A stretch of 27,869 nucleotides of DNA. Source: CAYYWV01 sp964475385. GTDB taxonomy: Bacteria > Pseudomonadota > Alphaproteobacteria > JAAXGF01. The stretch covers positions 1 through 27,869 of the forward strand of contig CAYYWV010000024.1 in assembly GCA_964475385.1 (NCBI GenBank). Direction: 5' to 3'. Position 1 is the stretch's first letter. Every line of letters begins with the position of its first letter. Shown in pieces: positions 16,511 through 24,079 of the stretch. Made by a program: the position numbers and the translations under genes. The notes beneath the pieces are model-generated. The model was not told the origin of the DNA and searched no databases. It worked only from the letters and a program-made list of their open reading frames with translations.

Positions 16511-16558
16511 ATGCGCCCGACGGAACCGCCGGGCGAGGAGGCGGCAAGGACGGGGTAG
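16511..16558 (+). CDS. Possible 15-residue leader peptide
   Basis: ATG 16511 has a good AGAGGGG about 8 bases upstream, better placed than the site in front of the kinase-like gene. It opens a 15-codon frame (MRPTEPPGEEAARTG) ending in TAG at 16556-16558, one base before the ATG at 16560. The geometry would allow translational coupling. It may equally be chance; no regulatory codon run is visible. Confidence 0.25.
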   Translation: MRPTEPPGEEAARTG

Positions 16559-16559
16559 G

Positions 16560-17510
16560 ATGACCGGCAGGGTGACCCTCTCCGGCAAGGACTGGGACGA
16601 ACTCCTGGCGCGGCACCAGCAAAACGTCGAAACGCTCAAGGCCGCCAACGAGATTGCTCTCGGCGACACCCGGGCGGGGGTCGAGCGCGTGCTCGCCGAG
16701 GTCGCGCGCATGCTCGACGGCTGCGCCCAGCTTCAGCGCAAATCGCAGGAGTTCGAGGACGCGATGGCGGCGCTGGCGCGAGCGGGCGACGAGCTCAAGG
16801 CCGAGGCCGACGCCCTGCCCGAAGGCTTTCTCGCCGCGGTCGCGCCGACGTTGCTTTCGCCGTTCACCGCGGTCTGCTCGTTCTCCGAGATCCTCGCCGA
16901 CTACCCGACCCTGCCGCTCGACCAACGCAACAGCTTCCTCGACATCGCGATCCGCGAAAGCCGCCGGCTGGCGACGGTGATCGACCGGGTGGTCGATCTC
17001 GCGCGCCTGCGTTCGGGTCGCGCCGAATGGCGGATCGCGCCGGTCGAGATCGGCGCCGCGGTCGACGAGGCGGTCACCGCCACCCGCCCCCTGTTCCGCG
17101 ACAAGGTGGTCGCGCTCGACGTCGCGGTTCCTGCGCGCCTGCCGACCGTTCGCGCCGACCGGTCGCGGCTCGCCCAGGTGCTCGAGAACCTGCTCGCCAA
17201 CGCGGCCAAGTTCTCGGAGGCCGGACGGGGCCGCGTCAATCTCGCGGCCGAGGCCGACGCGCGCTGGGTCGAGCTCAGCGTCACCGACGACGGCCCCGGC
17301 ATCGCGCCCGAACGCCAGGGCATCATCTTCGCCCAGTTCCTCGAGCGCGAGGACACGCTCCAGGACGAGCCGCGCGGCAGCGGCCTAGGGCTGGCCGTGA
17401 GCAAGCAGGTGGTCGAGCACATGGGCGGGCGGATCTGGGTCGAAAGCGCGCCAGGCGAAGGCGCGCGGTTCGCCTTCACCGTTCCCCGCGCCCGGCCCGC
17501 CGCCTGCTGA
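16560..17510 (+). CDS. Histidine-kinase-like protein lacking the phospho-acceptor histidine
   Basis: A 316-residue soluble protein. Residues about 15-85 are helical; the stretch QNVETLKAANEIALG recalls the phasin family signature (tentative). About 88-155 aligns with a HisKA domain, but where the H box should read SHELRTPL the protein has APTLLSPF, so the histidine is Pro96, the following Glu is Thr97 and the Arg is Leu99. The ATP-binding half is intact: Asn214 in NLLANAAKF, G1 DDGPGIAP with Asp244, and G2 GSGLGL at 273-278. The core shares SFSEIL, DLAR, GR-EWR, ARLP-V-ADR-RL and VEH-GGRIW with the symporter-kinase at 9257. There is no frameshift or stop, so it is a maintained, catalytically altered paralogue. 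It may bind ATP, act as a heterodimer partner or phosphatase, or use another residue. The start ATG 16560 has AAGGA upstream. Confidence 0.85.
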   Translation: MTGRVTLSGKDWDELLARHQQNVETLKAANEIALGDTRAGVERVLAEVARMLDGCAQLQRKSQEFEDAMAALARAGDELKAEADALPEGFLAAVAPTLLSPFTAVCSFSEILADYPTLPLDQRNSFLDIAIRESRRLATVIDRVVDLARLRSGRAEWRIAPVEIGAAVDEAVTATRPLFRDKVVALDVAVPARLPTVRADRSRLAQVLENLLANAAKFSEAGRGRVNLAAEADARWVELSVTDDGPGIAPERQGIIFAQFLEREDTLQDEPRGSGLGLAVSKQVVEHMGGRIWVESAPGEGARFAFTVPRARPAAC

Positions 17511-17652
17511 GCCGCCGAAACGATCTCCCGACAAGGCTTTCCTTTTGGGGCGCGTCACCACGGCGCGGGCCGCCCGAACCCGTCGAAATCGGCCCACAGA
17601 GCGCGAATCCGGCGCGGCGGCGTTTCTTTTGCAACCGCGAAATAAACTTATG

Positions 17653-17724
17653 TTGCGATGCAATAATTTTTGCGCTCGCGTCCATTATTGCGCTGCGGGA
17701 CAAATCATGTGCAGTGCAATAAAT
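17653..17724. repeat. Three copies of a GCAATAAT-type operator-like motif
   Basis: Copy 1 is TGCGATGCAATAAT (17654-17667), whose core TTGCGATGCAA (17653-17663) is a perfect palindrome around three bases. Copy 2 is inverted, ATTATTGCGCTGCG (17684-17697). Copy 3 is TGCAGTGCAATAAAT (17710-17724). The palindrome centres are about 35 and 21 bases apart, the latter close to two helical turns. This is the layout of a multi-site operator. TTGC...GCAA symmetry is loosely like sites of short-chain-fatty-acid regulators, but no regulator is named from this alone. Confidence 0.5.
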
Positions 17725-17806
17725 GTCTTTTGAATTCGTATGTTACGAAAAACGCGCCGAACTCTTACGATTCGCCCGCGCCATGTCGCGCCGCACAAGT
17801 TTTCAA

Positions 17807-17835
17807 TTGGCGGCCGGTTGCGAAAGTGTTAATGT
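17807..17835 (+). promoter_or_regulatory. Candidate promoter of the symporter gene
   Basis: TTGGCG at 17807-17812, a 17-base spacer, and TAATGT at 17830-17835. The match is moderate (four of six and three of six positions). It lies about 85 bases downstream of the last operator-like copy, which would suit activation from upstream sites. Confidence 0.3.
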
Positions 17836-18013
17836 TTTGTTGCTGAGTGGGACTGTGCGGGCTCTTTGCCGTAAACGCTCTTCGGAGCCACAGGGGGCCG
17901 GAGCAGACCCGAGCGAAGCGGCCGCGCCCGGAACGATAGCGATAACACCAACAACGCCGTCGGCCCGAGCGGCTTCGCATGGTGGAACGGTCTACTGAGC
18001 ACGGGAGGTAGAA

Positions 18014-20083
18014 TTGGACGCCAAAGTCATATGGCTATTCGTCTTTGTCATCCTCTACTGGGGATACTGCATCTTCTGGGGGATCAAGGGCGCAATTTCA
18101 GCCCGCACGGCCAGCGACTACTTCATCGCCGGCCGGAGCATCTCGCTCTGGGTGTTCGTGCTCGCGGCGACGGCGACGTCGTTCTCGGGCTGGACCTTCA
18201 TGGGACATCCGGGGCTTCTCTATCGCGACGGTTTCCAGTACGCCTACGCATCCTTCTATGCGATCACGATCCCGTTCACGGGCGTGATCTTCCTCAAGCG
18301 GCAGTGGATGCTCGGCAAGCGCTACGGCTTCGTTACGCCGGGCGAAATGCTGGCGACCTACTTCCAGGGTGACGCCATCCGCCTTCTGACGGTGCTGGTC
18401 GCGCTGGTGTTCTCGATCCCGTATCTGGGACTCCAGCTCCGCGCCTCGGGCTTCCTGTTCAACGTGCTGACCGACGGCATGCTCGGCATCAACGTCGGCA
18501 TGTGGCTCTTGTCGGCGGTGGTGTTCATCTACGTGGCCTCGGGGGGCCTGCGCGCGGTGGCCTACGTGGACACGCTGCAAGCGATCTTGCTCGCCTTCGG
18601 CATTGTCGTGATCGGCATCATCGCGGTGAGCTACGTCGGCGGCTGGGATCGGCTCAACGAGGGCATCGCGGCGCTGTCCGCGATGGACACCAAGCGCACG
18701 CCTGACGGCTACAGCCACTACATCGCCATCCCCGGCGTAATCCAGTTCGTCAGCGCAGGCCCGAAGGCCGAAGGCGGCGCCTGGACCGGCATCATGGTGC
18801 TGACCTACATGTTCGCGCTGATGGGCATCCAATCGGCCCCGGCCTTCACCATGTGGTCGTTCTCGAACAAGAACCCCGAGCCCTTCGCGCCCCAGCAGGT
18901 GTGGGCCTCGTCGTTCGGGATCGGCCTGATCCTGTTCGTGTTCACCGCGATGCAGGGCATCGGCGGCCATTTCCTGGGCGCCGACCTCGCTTTCCTGGCC
19001 AAGAACCCCGACCTCGTCAACCCGGTGATGCTTACGGGGCTTGCGCGCGACGCCAATCCGGGCATGTCGGCCGCCGAGATCGAACAGCTCGTCAAGGAAG
19101 GGCTCGCCAGCCTTCAGGCCGGCACCGGCCCGGGCGGCCTGGTCGACCTCATGAAATCGGCGGGCAAGCAAGGCATGCTGGTGCCGCAGCTCATCCGTCT
19201 GATGGGCGATACGGCGCCGTGGCTCGTCGGCCTGCTTTCGGTCTGCGCGCTGGCCGCGATGCAGTCCACCGGCGCGGCGTATATGTCGACCGCCGGCGGC
19301 ATGCTGACGCGCGACCTTCTCAAGCACTTCGTGATGCCCAACGCGAGCCACCAGTCCCAGAAGTTCTGGGGCCGGGTCGGCGTTCTGGTCATCGTGCTCG
19401 CCGCGCTCGTCGTTGCGACCACGTCGAAGGACGCGCTGGTGTTGCTCGGCGGCCTCGCGGTGGCTTACGGCTTCCAGATGTGGCCATCCTTGATCGCCGT
19501 CTGCTACTGGCCTTTCATCACCCGGCAGGGAGCGACGGTGGGCCTGATTCTGGGCCTGATCGCCGTAACCCTGACCGAGACCATCGGCCAGCAGCTCGGC
19601 ATCACCGCCTGGGGTCGGTGGCCGTTGACCATCCACTCGGCCGGTTGGGGCATCATCTTCAACCTCGGCGCCGCGATTATCGTCTCGATGTTCACCCAGG
19701 ACCAGGCGGCGCTCGACCACCGCATGAAGTTCCACAACTTCTTGCGCGAGCACGCGAGCCTCTCTGAGGACAAGCGCAAGCTGGTGCCTCTGGCCTGGAT
19801 CATCACCCTGGTCTGGTTCTTCTTCGGGATCGGCCCGGGCGCGGTGATCGGCAACACGATCTTCGGCAACCCGAACGACGCCACGACCTGGGTGTTCGGC
19901 ATGCCGTCGATCTGGGCCTGGCAGCTCCTGTGGTGGGCCTTGGGCGTCTTCATGATGTGGTTCCTGGCCTACAAGATGGAGATGTCGCGGGTGCCCGTGC
20001 GCGAGGTCGAAGCCCTTGTCGAAGACATCGGCGACCTCGGCGAAGGAAAAGCGCGTCTCGATCTCGACGCTCCTGGCTCCTGA
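18014..20083 (+). CDS. Sodium:solute symporter (SLC5/SSS family), long form
   Basis: A 689-residue inner-membrane secondary transporter driven by the sodium gradient. It opens with DYFIAGRSISLWVFVLAATATSFSGWTF, a typical SSS first segment (DYFIAGRS then SISLWVFVLAATATSFSGW), and has at least 13 membrane segments. It is longer than the usual 500-550 residues. A hydrophilic insertion at about 327-389, rich in Ala/Gly/Glu, falls between membrane segments, and an extra hydrophobic pair lies before the charged C-terminal tail. The start is TTG 18014, fixed by GGGAGG six bases upstream and by the conserved N-terminus. It has its own operator-rich promoter region and a strong terminator, so it is a single-gene transcription unit. 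The substrate is not identifiable; monocarboxylates, amino acids and sugars are all possible. It is not the typical acetate permease ActP. Confidence 0.9.
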   Translation: MDAKVIWLFVFVILYWGYCIFWGIKGAISARTASDYFIAGRSISLWVFVLAATATSFSGWTFMGHPGLLYRDGFQYAYASFYAITIPFTGVIFLKRQWMLGKRYGFVTPGEMLATYFQGDAIRLLTVLVALVFSIPYLGLQLRASGFLFNVLTDGMLGINVGMWLLSAVVFIYVASGGLRAVAYVDTLQAILLAFGIVVIGIIAVSYVGGWDRLNEGIAALSAMDTKRTPDGYSHYIAIPGVIQFVSAGPKAEGGAWTGIMVLTYMFALMGIQSAPAFTMWSFSNKNPEPFAPQQVWASSFGIGLILFVFTAMQGIGGHFLGADLAFLAKNPDLVNPVMLTGLARDANPGMSAAEIEQLVKEGLASLQAGTGPGGLVDLMKSAGKQGMLVPQLIRLMGDTAPWLVGLLSVCALAAMQSTGAAYMSTAGGMLTRDLLKHFVMPNASHQSQKFWGRVGVLVIVLAALVVATTSKDALVLLGGLAVAYGFQMWPSLIAVCYWPFITRQGATVGLILGLIAVTLTETIGQQLGITAWGRWPLTIHSAGWGIIFNLGAAIIVSMFTQDQAALDHRMKFHNFLREHASLSEDKRKLVPLAWIITLVWFFFGIGPGAVIGNTIFGNPNDATTWVFGMPSIWAWQLLWWALGVFMMWFLAYKMEMSRVPVREVEALVEDIGDLGEGKARLDLDAPGS

Positions 20084-20102
20084 ACCGCAAGGTACGGGCC
20101 CT

Positions 20103-20136
20103 GGGGCCGCCCGTTCGCGGGCGGCCCCTCTTTTTT
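20103..20136 (+). terminator. Rho-independent terminator of the symporter gene
   Basis: An 11-bp perfect GC stem (GGGGCCGCCCG with CGGGCGGCCCC, 20103-20113 and 20118-20128) closed by a TTCG loop and followed by TC and six Ts. It lies 20 bases after the symporter stop and isolates it from the genes beyond. Confidence 0.93.
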
Positions 20137-20154
20137 CGCCCGGGGCTTCGGCTG

Positions 20155-20160
20155 TAGAAT
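20155..20160 (+). promoter_or_regulatory. -10 element for the 20205 operon
   Basis: TAGAAT matches the -10 consensus at five of six positions. The region 17 bases upstream is the terminator's T-tract, so the -35 is poor. A start near 20167 would give a 38-base leader. Because the terminator separates this unit from the symporter, a promoter is required about here. Confidence 0.35.
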
Positions 20161-20204
20161 GCGCCCCACATGCGATGCCGCAACAAAAGGACCGATCCGA
20201 CGCC

Positions 20205-20459
20205 ATGACCTATTTTCTCGTGACGACGGCGATTCTCGCGGCGCTGCTCTACATCCCCACCGCGCGATTGGTGTTCGTGCTCAGCGTGCGTCGGCTCGAG
20301 CGCAAGACCAAGACCAAGCTCGGTCCCAGCGAGCTTGCCGGCCAGCGGACCCGGGCGCGCTTTATCGCCGTTCTTCTGGTCGTTCCGTTCGCCTTCCTGT
20401 TCAACTACAACCTTATCTACAACGTCATGAACACGGTGACGGCGGGACCGGGGCAATGA
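20205..20459 (+). CDS. Small two-helix membrane protein of unknown function
   Basis: An 84-residue protein with an N-terminal hydrophobic segment (about 2-26), a very basic cytoplasmic-looking loop (RRLERKTKTKLG, residues 29-40) and a second hydrophobic segment (about 52-74, FIAVLLVVPFAFLFNYNLIYNV). I do not recognise a named family. Its stop overlaps the start of the TPR gene (ATGA, four bases shared), so the two are translationally coupled and probably interact at the membrane. ATG 20205 is preferred; an in-frame ATG at 20175 would add ten polar residues and has no better ribosome-binding site. Confidence 0.75.
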   Translation: MTYFLVTTAILAALLYIPTARLVFVLSVRRLERKTKTKLGPSELAGQRTRARFIAVLLVVPFAFLFNYNLIYNVMNTVTAGPGQ

Positions 20460-21031
20460 ACGACCGCACCTACAAGTTCCTGCGCAACGTCGCGATCCTG
20501 TTCACCGTTCTCTGGCTGGGCTGGGAGGTCTATGACAGCTTCGTCAACACGGCGCCCGGCGATTCCGAGTACCTCGCCGCCAACCGCTTGTTCGAGGACG
20601 AGGAGTACGATCGCGCGCTCGAGCAGTACCAGGCCGCGCTCAAGAAGGCGCCCGACCACATCTTCGCGCTCCGCGGCGTCGCCCGCAGCCTGATGCAGCT
20701 CGGCCGCAACGAAGACGCGCTCGCCGCCTTCAACGAGGCGATCGCGCGCGACCCGAACTTCGCCGCGACTTACGCCAACCGCGGCATCCTTCTCGACAGA
20801 ATGGGGCGATATCGCGAGGCGATGGCGGATTACGAGACCGCGCTGCGCCTCGACCCCAAGATCGCCGAAGGCCCCAACTGGCTGACGCGCTTCTTGCGCA
20901 ACCAGCCCGAAAAGCCGCCGACGATCGCCGACCGGCTGGCGTATTTGCGCGCCCAGTTCAAGCTCCCCGAATCGGAGCGCACGCTCACCGTGCCCGAAGT
21001 CGACGCCAAGCAGCGCCCGTATCAGATGTGA
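20456..21031 (+). CDS. Membrane-anchored TPR protein
   Basis: A 191-residue protein with one N-terminal membrane anchor (about 9-26, VAILFTVLWLGWEVYDSF) followed by at least three tetratricopeptide repeats between about 37 and 140. Repeat signatures include ANRLFEDEEYDRALEQYQAAL, seen as ANRLFEDEEYDRAL then EQYQAAL, then GVARSLMQLGRNEDALAAF and NRGILLDRMGRYREAMADYE. The C-terminal 50 residues are outside the repeats. TPR domains bind partner proteins, so this is probably a scaffold at the inner membrane facing the periplasm or cytoplasm. Its coupled neighbour is a two-helix membrane protein. No substrate or pathway can be read from the sequence. Confidence 0.85.
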   Translation: MNDRTYKFLRNVAILFTVLWLGWEVYDSFVNTAPGDSEYLAANRLFEDEEYDRALEQYQAALKKAPDHIFALRGVARSLMQLGRNEDALAAFNEAIARDPNFAATYANRGILLDRMGRYREAMADYETALRLDPKIAEGPNWLTRFLRNQPEKPPTIADRLAYLRAQFKLPESERTLTVPEVDAKQRPYQM

Positions 21032-21086
21032 CGAAGAGGCCGCAGACAAGGACCGAGCCGGCCACAGGACGGCGCGCCGCGGCGGC

Positions 21087-21263
21087 CTACATCACCCCAA
21101 GAATATCGACGAACAGGACGCGGAGCATGAAGATCAGGGCGATGCATCCGAACAGGATATGGACCCACTCGGTGTTGCCCTCCTCGTCCCTGTAGGTCAG
21201 GCCGTGATAGGCGATGAACCCGGTCACGCCGACGAAGATGAAGTCGATCAGGCTGCCCCCCAT
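21087..21263 (-). CDS. 58-residue membrane protein of unknown function
   Basis: Two hydrophobic stretches (about 5-19 and 33-55) flank a short acidic loop, YRDEEGNTEWVH. The start is ATG 21263, with AAGGAG 11 bases upstream and GAGG 5 bases upstream on the minus strand. The frame is open further upstream, but that part has the composition of non-coding DNA. It lies 61 bases after the 136-residue gene and may be co-transcribed with it. I do not recognise the family, but the clean ribosome-binding site and membrane pattern support a real gene. Confidence 0.65.
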   Translation of the reverse strand: MGGSLIDFIFVGVTGFIAYHGLTYRDEEGNTEWVHILFGCIALIFMLRVLFVDILGVM

Positions 21264-21280
21264 CGCGCCTCGCACTCCTT

Positions 21281-21302
21281 GACGATTCGCTGACGATTCG
21301 CT
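21281..21302. repeat. Perfect 11-bp tandem repeat
   Basis: GACGATTCGCT occurs twice head to tail (21281-21291 and 21292-21302) between the two small membrane-protein genes, just upstream of the ribosome-binding site of the 58-residue gene. It could be a replication-slippage duplication or a paired binding site one helical turn apart. Confidence 0.8.
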
Positions 21303-21314
21303 CCTCGCTCCCGT

Positions 21315-21338
21315 CGCCCTGCTCCTAATAGCAGGGCG
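21315..21338 (-). other. 9-bp hairpin with the stop codon in its loop
   Basis: CGCCCTGCT (21315-21323) pairs perfectly with AGCAGGGCG (21330-21338). On the minus-strand mRNA the TAG stop of the 136-residue gene lies in the six-base loop. There is no T-tract, so it is more likely a 3'-end stabiliser or a partial attenuator before the next small gene than a terminator. Confidence 0.6.
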
Positions 21339-21735
21339 GGAACAGGCAATACTTGTCCGCGGCGAGTTCGGCAAGCAGCAAAAGCGTGATCATGATCGTC
21401 GCCAGCCAAAGGGCGAAGTACCGCCCGCGCTTGACGTCGTCGGCGGTCGCGGGCCGTCGAACGATGCCGAAGGCGGCGGGATCGAGCCGACCTTCGCGCT
21501 GCCGGGCGAGCACGCGGGCGACGAAATGGCGAACCCAAGGCGGCACCACATCGTGAAACATGTAAGGCATGAAGTAACCTTCGATCGTCGCCTCGTCGGC
21601 GGCGCGGCCGAACCACATGCGATACGCGATTTCGAACAGGCGGAACTCGCTGATCCCAAGGATCGCCGAGACGTCGAGCACTCCCTGCACGTCGTCGGGG
21701 ACGTTCTCGTCGAAGTACCGCTTGCGCGCCTGCAT
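21325..21735 (-). CDS. 136-residue protein with one C-terminal membrane anchor
   Basis: The first 105 residues are soluble and mixed alpha-helical, with distinctive runs such as FDENVPDDVQGVLDVS, ISEFRLFEIAYRMWFG and FMPYMFHDVVPPWVRHF. A single hydrophobic segment (about 108-124, ALWLATIMITLLLLAEL) follows, and the protein ends in CLFPPCY with two cysteines. This looks like a tail-anchored inner-membrane protein. I do not recognise a characterised family. ATG 21735 is the first in a plausible position, but its ribosome-binding site is weak. The gene sits between a tRNA and the 58-residue membrane-protein gene on the same strand. Confidence 0.75.
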   Translation of the reverse strand: MQARKRYFDENVPDDVQGVLDVSAILGISEFRLFEIAYRMWFGRAADEATIEGYFMPYMFHDVVPPWVRHFVARVLARQREGRLDPAAFGIVRRPATADDVKRGRYFALWLATIMITLLLLAELAADKYCLFPPCY

Positions 21736-21890
21736 GATCCATCGACGCGTCGCACCGCAGCCGCGCCGCCTTCGCTTTACCGGGAACGAAAAACTATAGC
21801 GCGCCCATGCGGCCCCGAGAAAGCCCGGAGCAACGGCCTCAAGAGAAGTTGACGCGCCGAGAGCGGCGGGGCGATGCGAAAGAAAGGCCG

Positions 21891-21966
21891 TGGTGGGCCC
21901 GGCAGGATTCGAACCTGCGACAACGCCGTTATGAGCGGCGCGTTCTGACCGCTGAACTACGGGCCC
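21891..21966 (-). tRNA. tRNA with CAU anticodon, probably tRNA-Ile2
   Basis: A complete 76-base cloverleaf with encoded CCA. The acceptor GGGCCCG pairs with CGGGCCC (21960-21966 and 21895-21901), with discriminator A. The D stem is GTTC/GAAC. The anticodon stem CGCCG/CGGCG has loop CTCATAA. The T arm is GCAGG/CCTGC around TTCGAAT. It is not the initiator, because the first pair is G-C and the anticodon stem lacks the three G-C pairs in initiator order. The GGGCCC acceptor resembles the minor isoleucine tRNA, whose C34 is changed to lysidine by TilS; elongator tRNA-Met is the alternative. Confidence 0.85.
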
Positions 21967-21971
21967 GCCGC

Positions 21972-21999
21972 ACCGTAGCGCACCAGCCCCGGCCGTCAA
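21972..21999 (-). promoter_or_regulatory. Candidate promoter of the CAU tRNA
   Basis: On the minus strand TTGACG (21994-21999), a 16-base spacer, and TACGGT (21972-21977). The predicted start falls almost on the mature tRNA 5' end, which is unusual, so either the true -10 differs slightly or the precursor has almost no 5' leader. Confidence 0.35.
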
Positions 22000-22008
22000 G
22001 TCCGGCGC

Positions 22009-22031
22009 GGGCGGGCCGCATGGGCCCGCCC
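22009..22031 (-). terminator. Hairpin after rpoD
   Basis: A 9-bp perfect stem GGGCGGGCC/GGCCCGCCC with a five-base loop, starting 16 bases beyond the rpoD stop. It lacks a T-tract, so it may need Rho or act as a 3' stabiliser. It is the only strong structure between rpoD and the tRNA promoter. Confidence 0.45.
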
Positions 22032-22046
22032 GTCGTCGCCCATCGT

Positions 22047-24008
<1,962 letters not shown>

Positions 24009-24053
24009 CCGTTAAAGACTCCTGACGTCTCTTGATCCCCTCGACGCGCCCCG

Positions 24054-24070
24054 CTTGCGCGCGGCGCAAG
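24054..24070 (-). other. Intercistronic hairpin between dnaG and rpoD
   Basis: A 7-bp perfect stem CTTGCGC/GCGCAAG with a three-base loop, within the 71-base gap. In E. coli the dnaG-rpoD junction is processed so that sigma is made in excess over primase; a hairpin here could serve a similar purpose, though that is inference. Confidence 0.5.
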
Positions 24071-24079
24071 ATTCCGCCT

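Larger units (their letters stand above)
17511..18013 (+). promoter_or_regulatory. 503-bp regulatory interval before the symporter
   Basis: No convincing protein gene lies here. The first 125 bases are GC-rich. From about 17640 to 17850 the sequence turns AT-rich and carries the three-copy motif and a candidate promoter described separately, leaving a leader of about 170 bases with no recognisable riboswitch. The interval ends in GGGAGG six bases before the TTG start at 18014. Its length and composition suggest a heavily regulated promoter. Confidence 0.5.

Noticed and set aside
16560..17510. The histidine-less kinase as a pseudogene or frameshifted gene
   Set aside because: The frame is intact, ATP-binding motifs are conserved, and codon composition matches the neighbours; only the H box is replaced.
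17807..17822. Possible sigma-54 promoter TTGGCGGCCGGTTGC upstream of the symporter
   Set aside because: Only nine bases separate the GG and GC dinucleotides, where ten are required.
18014..20083. Assigning the symporter as the acetate permease ActP
   Set aside because: It is much longer, has an insertion, and lacks the usual neighbour encoding a small DUF485 protein; the substrate cannot be assigned.
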